DNA from: Mya arenaria
Taxonomy: Eukaryota > Mollusca > Bivalvia > Myida > Myidae
NCBI RefSeq assembly: GCF_026914265.1
Contig: NC_069126.1
Location: 34,074,225-34,138,224, forward strand
Direction of reading: 5' to 3'
DNA length: 64,000 nucleotides
The translations under genes and the position numbers were made by a program. The first letter of the stretch is position 1. The number at the start of each line of letters is the position of its first letter. The notes beneath the pieces are model-generated. The model had not been told where the DNA came from. It saw only the letters and a list, made by a program, of their open reading frames with translations, and did not search any database. Below are positions 50,101-61,439 of this stretch, in pieces.

Positions 50101-53100
50101 AAATCGATTGTTCTTACGCTTCGGTTATTGTTTTCACTTAATTTGGAAGGTAATTATCATGATTATGCATATCATCATCTATTATATGACCTCTAAATAG
50201 ACAGTCTTTAAATGGTCAAGACATCAACCAACGAATCATGAATATTACATCAAATTAACTCGGGCTTTCTTATGATCCTGAACTAAATATAGAAGGTCAT
50301 AAATAATTAATCAAGTCAATGTTATTTTTTCCGGTACGGTTTTAGTTTTCTGTTCATAGTCTTATTGGTTTTACAATTGAAGAGCGTCTAGAAAATATGC
50401 GCCTCGGTCAATTTGATTTCTTGCCATGTAATATCATATCATATCATTTAATGATACATTGTTAAATGTAATTACTCCATGATAAGTGTCAAAATCAAAG
50501 GTTGATGCGGTCCCTATCCCTGTCTTAGTTTTGCCTTATATCAATGTAGATCCATACTTTTGTTTTTACGGTTTTTTGTCTTTATTTTCAATGTTTTCTT
50601 TCCATCTAAAAATAATTTTACGAAATGAATCTATTGAAAATTTTCCACCCAGCTATTTCATGTTTTTGATACTGGCACACAGAAGAGGGAAATAGTAACA
50701 AAAGCAATGATTTTACATACAAAGGAGCATATCGTGCTGGGCTATATAGAAAAAAAAACATCCTCGAAAGGTGTTTATGGTCAACGTTTCCCTGCATGAG
50801 ATAACGAAAATGCTGAGCCTCAAGTGAGATCATCTTATGGAAAAAATCGGGGCAGCTGATGATTACATTTTATCAGTGATTTAAAGCAATTGATCCAATA
50901 TATTTAACAAATAACAATTATATATTTTTTTCAGTGAAGAACAATTTGATATTTTTTCAGTTAATAACAATTAAATATTTTCAGTTTTAAAATTTTAGCC
51001 CGATCTCACTTCAAAGTTAAACGTCAGTGCGCACAGGGCTAAGACCCAGTTACATAAGCAAACACTCTGGCGCGTTCTCTTGACAAAGTGCAAATACTCG
51101 TTTTATATCGTTTTATGAATATACAAAGCAGAAAAAAATGTTTGGCTCCATGTTAGATAGCTACAATTTCACTTCATGAACAGCAAACGTTATTAAATAT
51201 AATAAAGGTTCTGATCCTTAATCGATGAAATATATTACGACTTTACACTGAAACAAACAGTATCCTCAGTCTATAGTCCTTTTACAATGAAATGTTAAAT
51301 TTACAAGCGTTATTGAGGAACATTGAACATCATTTCAACCTTAACAGATAAACATATTTCTGTTGACTTAAAAGGTTACTAAATGACAAAAATGAAAACA
51401 ATGAGCTTCGATAAAAAAGTATATGATTTTATAGTTGGCATTGGTAAGTATCCTAAATAAATAATTAAAACTAAAAAACATACATTGAACATCCACATGA
51501 ACCATTTCCATATCACGTCCACGTACTTCTGGACATCCAGTCGGGTGCATAATATTTTCAGCAAAACAAGTAAATACGCCTTCTTCTGTTCGAGATATAT
51601 TTTGTATGATGAGGTATTGATCAGATGTTTTTCTGTAAGGCTGTTCTGAACTTGTCCAAGAAAATGATGTGACATTTGGGTTTCCCGGTTTTGATTCACT
51701 GGATAATCTGAGGTTACTCCCTTCAAGGACCACAACTGGTGTTGTACGTCTCGTTATCTTTGGTGGATCTAAAACATAAAGTTATTTAAACAAAATTTCT
51801 ACAGAACGATTCGTCAACACGTGTATAAACAAAATTATAAAGGTTTATAAAGATATTTGAAGAAAAAACAGAAAAAAGGAAGATTTTTCTACATTGTGTA
51901 TTTCACAATGTATAAGTTATGACATGGTCAGTGATCCTAAATAGCCCAAAATAAATTAACTACATCAATGCCACCTCCCCCTTCATTTCTGGTTCTTGGA
52001 CTGTCAAGCTAAGACTTTGAACGCCTGGCTATGTTTCGAGGTATTGCCTAATCTAATGGACACCGGTTTTTTCTACGACCTGTTTTTATATGAAACTGTT
52101 ATTGACAATGATATTATCAGGATTGGACGCTAGTTTACCCATAATATATATATATTATATACTCTCATACATCTTATATAAAAAAATTACTATTACGGAT
52201 ATTAAACTATAAGCGTTGAACAAAGTTATAATTCGAACATAACGCAATATTAACAAACAAAGAGTGGTCGAAAGTTCACTGACAATCAAGCAGTGAATAT
52301 TTCCATTTCCTGCCTGTTCTTAAATATCACACTAATCAATAATAAAAACTTTCAGACAAATAACTTGTTCAATCTAAACAATTATCAAATATATGATATC
52401 TTTGAAATGTTGTAGTAAATTATGCTAATTTTCCAGCTCATTTATTCTGAATTGACCATTGCACAGTCGTAAAATATCTAAATAGCCTTAACATAGCTCT
52501 ATAAATCATAAATACCGGAATAACAAAAGGCACACAAAGTCGTCCTATGACAAAATCATATAAGAATGGGATCTATAAAATATTGTAAGGTCTAACAATT
52601 GTGCCTCATTTTGGCTTTGCAACTTGTTGTTTTCTTGGTTATTTTTAGTGCATTTTTTAAAAAGATCCAGAGTATAGTTCTGGGAGCCGATTTCGTACAT
52701 AGGATATATTTTTAACGGTTGTACTTCGTTGTACAAAGCCTCACATATGCATGACATCGCTCCAAAGGTTCTTGCTGAAATGGTACCAGACTCTTGCCTT
52801 TTCTTATTGAATTATAACGTCTCTCTTTTCTCTTTATTGTGAAAATATCAATAGCAAAGTGTCGCTATGCCAAATATAAAAGCCATGCAAGAAGGCAACT
52901 TAAAGAACACTTAATTCTAAAGAAACCCAAACATTAGTATTAAACATGAATTATATTCTTACACAAAACATCAAGGTGAAAACTGGAAGTAATGGACGAT
53001 GAAATAATCTTTCCATACGAAGCGTCCATGGTATTATTGGCAGTGCAGAAATACTCAGAGACGTGATGTTCCGACACATCATTTATGAAAAGTTTACTTG

Positions 53101-55342
53101 ACTGTGAACTGTTTGACCAGAAGTAAGTCGGTGGGGGATTTCCGCTTGAAGAACAGACAATATCCACTTGATCACCGCGAAGAACTTTAATGAAGCTTCC
53201 ATTTTCAGCACTCTTGTTTCTACATGTGTTTATTTGGAAGAAAGGAGGCGTAGGTGGGTCTAAAATGAAAACATTTGATAAAGGTGGGTTTTCTATTGAT
53301 ACATTCAGAGAATGCAAAACTATATATGTAAATCGATATAAATGATACAAACACAAACATCCACTTTGATTTTAGCACTAGCTATTATTTCCTGTTTAAT
53401 CGTTTCGTATCAAATGGCGAAAAGGGTTTTTGATGCACGGCAGACTTCATCGTTTGTAAACACTTTATAATAAAACTGTCCAACTTCGTTGTCCGCATGC
53501 TACGCAAATGAGAGGTGACATTGTCCGGCTTCATAACGTTTATATGTTGTGTATTGACAACCTTACTGTAAAGACCGCTGAATAATATAAAGGTCACGGC
53601 CTCCGCTTATCAAAATCCCAGTCGTCGGCAGAACTAAATGGCATACAGTTTATTCATTATCTAAAATTTACACTCGTCTTTTGGGTGCAAAACATTTGCG
53701 TAGGTTCATTAAGTACATTATTTTCAGGTACAAGCACACCCTCAAAATATTCTTTACAACCCTCGAATATACATTATAAGTTACATGAATCTAAAGACTT
53801 TGATTTGAAAGGCAAAATTGAGTCGATCGTCGATTTCTGCCTCCTTTATATTGTTATCAATTGAAACTTGAACGCTTCGAAGTTATCAGTTTCGTACTCA
53901 GATATATTGTGGACGTTTCGTTTTAATAATACCAATACTTTTAGACATTTTGTATAAGTTTGGAAATTTCATTAGGTTGTTCTTAGCCATTAGGTAAGCA
54001 ACAGGAACATTTGGTATACGTTCACCAGTGTATCTAATGAACCATTTTTAAGCTTCAAAGATAATATCCCACCATGGAAGCATTTCTATCAGCCTCCCCA
54101 GGTGGTAACATGACAAGGTACATTGCCCCCCTGTCAACCGTCTCCTACAATATTTTCAGTACTTTGATTCTTAATGCCCTGACAAACGTCTTGCTTTACT
54201 GGTTGGAGAGCGGTAGCCGGTGGAAAGCAGTAGCCGGCAATCGGTTTTTATTCGTGTTTTTAAATTAATGCACGAATCAATAAAAATAACATCATTTTGT
54301 TTGTAACAACAAATAATCAATCATTTATAGTGATATAAAACACATATTGGAAGGGAGATATTGCAAAAGCACGAACAACAGCTTGATTGACGCTGTTAGT
54401 TGCCAAGAAGTGTCAACGGCCGCTTTTAGTGACTGAAGTCGTATTCTTTCATAAAAAAACCATATTAAATGACACTGACTGATCGGAAAAAAATGCAATG
54501 TGGATCACGTGCAATGGAATGGTTCAGTGTAAGAAATACATGGACACGTTACTTACATCTTACATTTAGTTGAATCCTCCTACTGGTTTTAAGTTCTGAG
54601 TTAAAATTTCTGGCTCGGCAATAAATCACCTTTCTGTTGTGGGACCTGTTTACTCTGAGAATCAAATTGCTCGTTACAGTGAACGTCTTGTCAGATTCGC
54701 CCTTAATGGCTTGACTTATATTATAAACAATCTGCACATCGTCAATTGATGTAGAAAGGATGGAGTTATCCCAAAACCAAGTGATGATTGGTGCGGGAAT
54801 ACCATTTGCTTGACAAACAAGAGACGCTAGCTTGTTTTCATCAACTGTTAATTTGTCGGGAATATCTCGTGGTATGCTTGCATATTGAACTGGCACTGAA
54901 ATAGCTCACATTTTTGTCATATACATTAATAAGATACGTATAAGCAAAACAATTTCTGAATTCGTTTATTTAAAATTCGTATAAAATAGTTGTATTTTGA
55001 TCTAAAAGTAGTATATAAACATACCTTTTATGTGGATTCGAATAGAATTGCTGGCGGTTCCACCCAACACCTTGCATTGCATAAGATCACCGTTTATCGT
55101 TCGATTTAATCGTTTGCTTACACAGGCAAATATTTTGTTACTGACACAGTTACAATATGATAGTATTGAGGTTTCAAATATCGTGACAATACATTCCCCT
55201 GAACCATAATCAATGATTGCATACGGTATGATTCCAGGCGTGTTAATCAGTAAAGCACTATCTGGTGTTGTGTCTGTTGTGCAATTCACGCCCACCGTTG
55301 AGTTTTCTATCAAATTGCTTTCATCAGTCGTCAATTCAAGTC
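38568..55342 (-). CDS. Receptor-type protein tyrosine phosphatase, six Ig-like domains, two PTP domains (5' end missing)
   Basis: Single-pass receptor that should remove phosphate from tyrosine at the membrane. Exons (high to low): 55025-55342, 54557-54895, 52963-53259, 51484-51768, 49552-49827, 46789-47100 (one Ig-like domain each, all phase 1-1), 46529-46651 (membrane), 45832-45865, 45495-45696, 44055-44081, 43880-43967, 43642-43718, 43220-43256, 43000-43097, 42614-42730, 42264-42418, 41813-41948, 41590-41721, 41025-41145, 40142-40203, 39766-39894, 39509-39634, 39285-39415, 38941-39076, 38568-38717. All join in one frame: 3906 coding bases, 1301 residues plus TGA. D1 keeps KNRYRSFYPYD, WPD, HCSAGVGRTG and the Q-loop. 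D2 keeps WPD and QCHDGYSRSG but lacks the KNRY motif. No signal peptide exon was found, so the true start lies above 55342. Family resembles Ig-type R2 RPTPs; no orthologue is claimed. Confidence 0.92.
38749..38918. repeat. (CAT)n microsatellite filling an RPTP intron
   Basis: About 170 bases of CAT repeats with a few CAC/GAG/AAC changes, within the 223-nt intron between exons 38941-39076 and 38568-38717. Read on the gene strand it is (ATG)n. Frames open through it on either strand are artefacts. Confidence 0.95.
40584..40955. mobile_element. Foldback (long inverted repeat) element, 372 bp
   Basis: The two arms (about 150-165 bases each) are inverted copies, ending AGTCCCTAGAGGT and ACCTCTAGGGACT, with very high identity near the centre (AGCCATCTTGGCTGTTGTCG, GGTTACCATGGTAACC). 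The loop is about 55 bases. It lies in the RPTP intron between 41025 and 40203. No clear target duplication. Confidence 0.9.
41590..44081 (-). CDS. RPTP catalytic domain D1
   Basis: Ten exons. Motifs in order: NVAKNRYRSFYPYDASRVVL, DFINASYIDGYCKPRKYIAA, QGPLENTISDTW, HYTAWPD, VHC-SAGVGRTG (split between 42264-42418 and 41813-41948) and the Q-loop QTKEQYLYLHEVI. Cys, Arg, WPD aspartate and Q-loop glutamine are all present, so D1 should be active. The intron inside HCS/AGVGRTG is a known PTP intron site. The 27-nt exon 44055-44081 depends on choosing the second AG of GCAGGAAG. Confidence 0.92.
44317..45290. repeat. Dispersed repeat region in an RPTP intron
   Basis: Starts with a palindrome TTTCACTGTTTCAAACAGTG at about 44321 and continues with AAGCCCG.TCTCAC, ACTTCGGGGCTAGG and GACGTCAC blocks. 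Related blocks (TTTTAGCCCGATCTCACTTC, GCGCACAGGGCT) lie at 50930-51070 and 47820-47900, also in RPTP introns. Boundaries approximate. Confidence 0.5.
45495..46651 (-). CDS. RPTP membrane span and juxtamembrane exons
   Basis: Exon 46529-46651 encodes FVGGSVGAITGVVLIAVLVF followed by FRRITS, a hydrophobic helix with a glycine-rich start and a basic stop-transfer. A 34-nt exon (45832-45865) and 45495-45696 follow. For the latter the second of two nearby AGs (exon start at 45696) is required to keep the frame; the first would give TAA. The region holds two possible tyrosine sites (PTYEEDQNLYGNI). Confidence 0.85.
46789..55342 (-). CDS. RPTP extracellular region: six Ig-like exons
   Basis: Each exon is one Ig-like domain with phase-1 borders, and the junction codons give the usual Y/C plus PP linkers. 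Domain 2 (54557-54895) has LVCQANG and VIYCRARN; domain 3 (52963-53259) has IVCSSSG and YFCTANN; domain 5 (49552-49827) has FACDVD and FTCVSAN. Domain 1 (55025-55342) is divergent, with extra cysteines. Domain 4 (51484-51768) has Ser for the first core Cys. Domain 6 (46789-47100) lacks both (AVLFFRV, NYSVRVEN). Many N-x-S/T sites suggest glycosylation. Ligand unknown. Confidence 0.88.
47101..49224. other. RPTP intron, with a short local duplication
   Basis: Intron between the Ig6 and Ig5 exons. A ~130-base block (AATACTCCTCAAATT.ATTTAGGGGCCA... AAAATGTCTATTAA) is repeated near 47155-47290 and 47313-47440. The open frame at 48004-48234 has no recognisable domain. Confidence 0.5.
49225..49530 (-). 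repeat. Single-unit copy of the tandem-core element (reverse of 59455-59962)
   Basis: Reverse complement of the element at 59455: ACATAAACCCGGTTTAATGG, then GAATTGTTAGGTACCGCCTT and CCAGTTTATGTGCACAAACC. Holds one core unit rather than three. It lies immediately next to the Ig5 exon (49552-49827). Confidence 0.8.
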
Positions 55343-56140
55343 CTGAAAAATAGATATGCGAAACATGAACTTTATACAACAGGAACGCGCCCAATATCCA
55401 AATATTTAAAGATTACATTAAATACACGGGGCTGTCGCCCTAAAAGAGAGCCATGCAACTTCAAAGTACAACAAAACAAGACCGATGAACATTGCACGTA
55501 CATGAAAGTAACGTAATTGATAAATGATTCAGTGATCGCCTTGGAACGTTCCGGAAATATACGTTCTCTAGGCAGAGAAGTGTGAAAAACAATGTAACGA
55601 GGTTTCAACTTCAAACTTTTCTTGGCATTTATCAATAAAAGCAAAACTTTACATATACGCCAGTTAGAGCCAGCATCAATTGAGGAAAATTAAGTATATA
55701 GTTAAGCGAATCTTGTGAGTCTACATTTAATTCATGAACGACCAAATACAAACATCAAATGAATGATTCTAACCGGAGCAATCGTGTTAACTCCTTTAAT
55801 GGCACAACACTGTTATACGCGGACAAAAATCTAGCCTAAGTAAGCTTTATGGTTAAAAGTTATATATACTTCTCACATTTTACTACGAGTACAAGTTTTA
55901 TTTTGGTTTTAGGAAACATAAACTGCTGTTTTATTTTTCATCCAAAATATTTATCAAAAGTATTGGTTAAATAATCAAGAAGTAAGTATCAAAAATAACG
56001 TTAAGATAATTATCATGTTTTCTAGTACGTCATATCAAAAAGAAGGGATTTATTTTTAATAATCGTTTGTCAGACATGAACTTGACCGAAAACAAGGCGA
56101 AACATTTCAGTTTCATAAAACTGTTAAAATGAAGTCATAC
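55343..56140. other. Upstream of the first assigned RPTP exon
   Basis: The signal-peptide exon and promoter of the phosphatase gene should lie here or further right. I could not identify an ATG exon with a hydrophobic leader and a phase-1 donor. Confidence 0.4.
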
Positions 56141-56142
56141 AA

Positions 56143-56518
56143 TGTCCTCAACACTCTTGGATTTTTTGGTAAATAGTTGGTCGTACAATACTCAAAACAC
56201 TCTTGGATTTTCTGGTAAATAGTTGGTTGTAAAATGCTCATAACACTCTTGGATTTTCTGGTAAATAGTTGGTTGTATAATACTCATAACACTCTTGGAT
56301 TTTCTGGTATATAGTTGGTCGTTCATTATTCATAACACTCTTGGATTTTCTGGTAAAAAAATGGTCGTACAATATTCATAACACTCTTGGATTTTCTGGT
56401 AAATAGTTGGTCGTACAATTCTCATTACACTCTTGGATTTTTTGGTATATAGTTGGTCGTACAATACTCATAACACTCTTGGATTTTCTGGTAAATAGTT
56501 AGTAGTTATTTAACAATT
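56143..56518. repeat. 46-bp tandem repeat, 8 copies
   Basis: ACACTCTTGG recurs at 56151, 56197, 56243 and so on to 56473, each 46 bases apart. Units contain GGATTTTCTGGTAAATAGTT and GTACAATACTCATA with few changes. Confidence 0.95.
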
Positions 56519-58780
56519 GATGAAATGGACCTGTACCAGTATCGCCATTCTATGGCGATGTTTTGCTGTTAATCTAATGGCATGTCCACAGCCTTTACTA
56601 CATCGAAATCAGGTATACACGTATTACAAATACTAGTAGCCAAACATCCTCAGCCATTAACTGGTTTCATTTAATTATAGTTAACTAGCAATAAACTTGC
56701 GAGATGAAAGCAACGTTCGTTTATCTAAGTACATATAGGTTTATCAGTTACTGTTATGAAACTAGCTAAAACAATTATCAATTTCATAAACTATTCTTAG
56801 GTTATGACAGGCACTTATCGGTTACAGTTTGGGGCCACTCAAGCGAGTTTTGAACTCGATTTTTATTGCCTGTGAACAAAAATGTTAAAAAGCAAAATCA
56901 GGCTTATCGCGCCTAAAGCATTTCAATGCTTTCAGCGCTTTCATTGATAATATACATTCTTAAATTAGTACTTATGTTTTACTTTGATTTTCAAAACGAT
57001 TAAAATATTCCATTTCTATTTGGTTACTGTTAATTATGAATGAGTTTGCATCTATAAACCAAGTCAAGTATAAACAATGGAGTATCTTCAGTACGTAATG
57101 TATTATATGTCCTGACTGCTTTCTACAAGTAATTCCCTAAAATACACCACTGAGAGTCACTTTCGTGTCTTACGTGTTGACAGGCCATGATAAAACAACT
57201 CGGGTAATTTCTAACCGTTCAATATGAGCAATTATTGCCCATGGCTAATCGCTTTAAATAGCTGCCTGTGATTTGTTCAAATGAGAACATATGACCACCT
57301 GCAGGGAACAGTTTCGAAGAAGTAATAGTTCTTTTAATTATTATTTTTGTATCCCTCATTATTAACTAGGGGGTATGATATATTTCTGATTTTGCTTAAT
57401 TAAAATCATGTTTTTACAAACATTATGTGCGGAATAAATAGCGGAACTTTAGCAGAAATGTTGGGATTGCACTTTCATTCAGACTCTCCATTTAGTCATT
57501 ACCAAGTTAGTGGCAGCTATATGATAAAGTTTAGGTAATTTTCCACAATGTTGGCGAATACATAGAGGGAAATATGATGTGGCGTAAAATAATGTCAGCA
57601 GGTGAATAACAGGCATCGTATTCTAATAGAAATAAAAATTCATATAAAGTATAACGGTTTACAAACAGCAGTACTTATACAAGGTTCCTCTAATACTTCG
57701 GGTAGAGGATTATACCATGTGGTGCTGTGATGGCAATCTAGGTAATTCTAATAAAATAAAACTGTAAACTTATTACATGCTTTCTTTGTAAATGTAAGTA
57801 AACTTATATGCAGGTTCCGATGGTCTGATTCACCGGCCAGACAATAGGTGTAATTTGACTGCTCAATAGCTTTGTAAAGTTTTTTTTGTTTTTGTTTTTT
57901 TAATGAGGAACAGATCTTTTGACGCTTAAATTAAACGATAGTTCATTTTTTAAACAATTGTTAGCAATTGTAAATCTGTCAATCAGCGAGTATTTGCATC
58001 TGTTTCATTAGTCAAAATACCGCAATTAGCCATTTATAATCTGTAATTTACTAATCCGATAATTGGATCGTGTACCACCCAACTATCGAAACATCGCCAG
58101 TAGGCGGAGCTATTGAACGTCAGCCAATCAGAATGTTCATATATATATATAGAGAGAGAAGACACTGGGCAAATGATAAAAAATTGTTAAAATCCGATAT
58201 ACAAGGCGAAGGAATGATAACATATGTTGTCAAGCTTTTGTAAACTTATTTTGTATGATACTTGCATTGTACAAACAAGGCACACCTTTTTAAGCATTGG
58301 TTCTATTGAAGATGACGGTCATTCCCATTGGCAAGGGGACGCTTAGAAAAATCAAATACATGACTTATCGTCAAATATTTGATAGCTTTTTTGTGGAATG
58401 TTCATGACGAAAAATTGTTTTGTAAACACAAAACAATTTTTGCTTTATAAAGCGTTTACTTACAGTATTTTCCTTTAATACGAAATCCGAAAGTGGAACA
58501 CTCGGCGAGACCGTCATTTTGTCATAAACATTTTCTGAGTTTATTTCTCATTTTCTACTATGTGTTATTGAGTTTTGCATGATGAACAGAGATTTTAAAT
58601 GTCATTTCGTTTTAAAATGTCAGCATATTAAAAATTATTTAACCAAAGACAAGTAAATAACAGCAGAGCTGAATGTGTCATTCGTACCCTATCCTGATCT
58701 ACTAAAATAAGATTCGCCCCCTGCACTTAAATGTTTTAACAGCTCTTTTATGAGGCCATTCTGATTGTTTCAAATGTCTT
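56519..58780. other. No gene recognised; AT-rich, one promoter-like pair
   Basis: No exon recognised. At 58119-58155 a CCAAT box (AGCCAATCAGAATG) is followed about 20 bases later by TATATATATATAG on the plus strand, a promoter-like pair without an obvious downstream gene. Confidence 0.4.
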
Positions 58781-58789
58781 TTTTTTAGA

Positions 58790-59090
58790 TGATTTTTTGG
58801 AGATAAACTTAGTAACATTGCAATGAGGAGACTCTAGACAATAACACTTTTGCTAGGCCAAATTGAAGTTCTTTGGTATGGCACCGTGTTTGTATAAGGT
58901 TTACCGATAAGTATCACTTCTCTTTAAAGTCTTCCAACTTCTCCCTAATTTTACCGGAGGGAGAAATCACTTGGAGGGAGAAGCCACTTCTCACAAAAGG
59001 ATCAGCCTAGTGAGAGCACTGGTGACAACAACCCCAGATGTTTAAAATGTGTCTTAAGTGTAAATGAACAAGGAAGAATAATGAAGAGTA
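58790..59090. repeat. Dispersed repeat shared with 21890-22220
   Basis: Same family as the copy at 21890, with CTTCTCCCTAATTTTACCGG and GTGAGAGCACTGGTGACAAC blocks. Confidence 0.6.
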
Positions 59091-59269
59091 TTCATGGGGG
59101 TTATTACTTTAATTTATGCATAGACATGACATAAAATAGACTTCAATAAGGTACGATATGTTTTTTTTACAACAATACAAAGCAAAAGTTGTGGGAATTT
59201 TTTTCCCATTCAAAGAAAGCACCCTGCACCTTTTTGGGCCCATCCTGTCCTTTTTACTTTCTGGCTAAA

Positions 59270-60240
59270 CCCTACAGACATGTGTCCAGCTTGTTTTTGT
59301 TGTGTGTAAGTACGCTTTCATACATTGCTTGGGTGTCAAGTTTGTGTGTTCTGTTAACGTACGATTGCATGCAGGTGATGGTGCTTTTGTTTACGACCAG
59401 TCATGTGTCAAGCGTGTGTGTTCTGTTTATATAGACTTGCATGGAGGTGTTGGTGGTTTTAGCACATAAACTGGTTTAGACCCCCAGTAAATTTACATTT
59501 TACTGACCGTTCCAAGGCGGTACCTAACAATTCATGATAAACATACCTATCTTTATTAAGGATTGTTGGGATAAGAGTGTGGTTTGTGCACATAAACTGG
59601 TTTAAACTCCCAGTAAATTTACATTTTACTGACCGTTCCAAGGCGGTACCTAACAATTCTTGATAAGCATACCTATCTTTATTAAAGATTGTTGGGATAA
59701 GAGTGAGGTTTGTGCACATAAACTGGTTTAAACCTAGGGTAAATTTACATTTTACTGACCGTTTCAAGACGGTACCTAACAATTCTTGATAAACATATCT
59801 AGTTTTGTATCTATAGTATGTATACACTGTACTGTTTGGGATGTTTTGTGCTGTTCTTTTATGTTTCTTGTTTGTGATTTTATGTTCGATGTCTTTGGCG
59901 TTAACCCAGTGCCATTAAACGGGGTTTATGTTTAACTTTTCTGCTACTGAGCTTCTTTCTGCAGCATTTTTGCAAAAATACTGGTTTACTGGCCAGTCAT
60001 GTGTCAAGCATGTGTGTTCTGTTTATGTACGCTTGCATTCAGGTGTTGGTGAGTTGGTTTACTAGCCAGTCGTGGGTCAAGCTTGTGTGTTCTAAGTAAG
60101 TACTCTTTGGTTCACCAGCCAGACATGTTTTAAACTTGTTTCTGTTCTAAGTAAGTACGCTTTGGTTCACCGGCCAAACATGTGTCAAGTTTGTTTCTGT
60201 GCTAAGCAAGTTAGCATGTGCTGGTGCTTGAGTTCACTCG
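59270..60240. repeat. Degenerate ~60-bp tandem array split by an inserted element
   Basis: Units with CCAGTCATGTGTCAAGC.TGTGTGTTCTG and a following TACGCTTGCAT.CAGGTG occur at 59320-59455 and again at 59990-60230. The 59455-59962 element lies between. Confidence 0.7.
59455..59962. mobile_element. Element with 126-bp tandem core (about 2.8 units), pearl/Helentron-like
   Basis: CATAAACTGG recurs at 59465, 59591 and 59717 (126-base step), each unit with TTTACATTTTACTGACCGTT and AAGGCGGTACCTAACAATTC. A unique right part ends TTTTCTGCTACTGAGCTTC. Related copies: 49225-49530 (reverse, one unit) and 35930-36060 (3' part). Variable core copy number with conserved flanks recalls the bivalve pearl/CvA elements; that assignment is inference. 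Confidence 0.65.
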
Positions 60241-61042
60241 ACAGTCAATTTCGATTTGTGCAGGTGCATGCATTGATGCATTTGCATTTCAAGCTTGTTT
60301 GTATATATCAGTATTTTATGTCACTTTCTACATTACCATTTTATGTCACCCTTTAAATATACCTTTCATATTTATTTCATTGTGATATTGGCAAAACATT
60401 TCACGCTTTTGTTTACAGAAAATTACTGCTTATTGTTTTATGCATACTTTTAAAAACACTTTATTTAGTATGTCGACTTTTAAAAAGCATTTGGTTCTAT
60501 CGATTGTCAAAAGTTTTCTTAAACAAACACGTATTTCGTATTAAAAATGTACTTTCAACAATTGAACATAAAAACTTTTGACTGATTTGTTATAGTTTCT
60601 TCGTTTCTGAGCATGGACCAGATAGCGCCAAAATCTTAAAGCCTATCTGAGCGTTAAATCATACTGTACTTTAAAGCCTGTTTAAAAGTTACATCCAAGA
60701 CGGCCGCATACATGTAAAAAAATATTATTTCTTCTTTTCAGTGTGTGTATTATGTTGGCTTTTAAGCAACAATGACATATTATAGGCCATATCGTATTCA
60801 TTATAGCATCCAAGATGGCCACCAGTATGTATGAAAATGGACGTAAAGTTATACAAATGTTATATGCGTGTTTTCTATGTTACATGTGTAACGTGCGAAG
60901 CCAACAAGACCAACAGATCCCTTCAGGGAAAAGCATGCTCGAAACTGAAGGGGTCGACTGGCCTTATATACAGTATAATCCCGGACCACACAGATACCTG
61001 GATATGCATATTATCAAGTACAAATGCACATCAACGTACTTC

Positions 61043-61438
61043 GAACGCACTTCCGCCTACAGCGAAGCATTACTCTATGAACGCACTTCCGCCAACAGCG
61101 TAACACTACTCTATGAACGCACTTCCGCCTACAGAGGAACATTACTCTACGAACGCATTTTCACCTACAGAGGAACATTACTCTACGAACCCATTTCTGC
61201 CTACAGCGTAACAATACTATATGAACGCACTTCCGCCTACAGCGGAAGATAACTATATGAACGCACTTCCGCCTACTGCGAAACATTACTCTATGAACGC
61301 ACTTCCGCCTACAGCGAAACATTACTCTATGAACGCCCTTCCGCCTGCAGCGGAACATTACTCTATGAACGCACTTCCGCCTACAGCGGAACATTACTCT
61401 ATGAACGCATTTGCGCCTACAGCGGAACATTACTCTAC
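61043..61438. repeat. 36-bp tandem repeat, 11 copies
   Basis: GAACGC recurs every 36 bases from 61043 to 61403; the unit is close to GAACGCACTTCCGCCTACAG followed by CGGAACATTACTCTAT. The part TTCCGCCTACAGCGGAA is an imperfect palindrome. A lone half unit (CCGCCTACAGCGGAACG) lies at about 62251. Because 36 is a multiple of 3, several frames stay open by chance. Confidence 0.95.
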
Positions 61439-61439
61439 A

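Noticed and set aside
58119..58155. CCAAT plus TATA promoter
   Set aside because: The motifs are real but TATATATA is common in this AT-rich DNA and no gene follows; kept only as a note in the region entry.
59459..59827. 122-residue protein with 42-residue repeats (minus strand)
   Set aside because: The 126-bp unit is a multiple of 3, so the frame stays open by arithmetic; the sequence belongs to a dispersed non-coding element.
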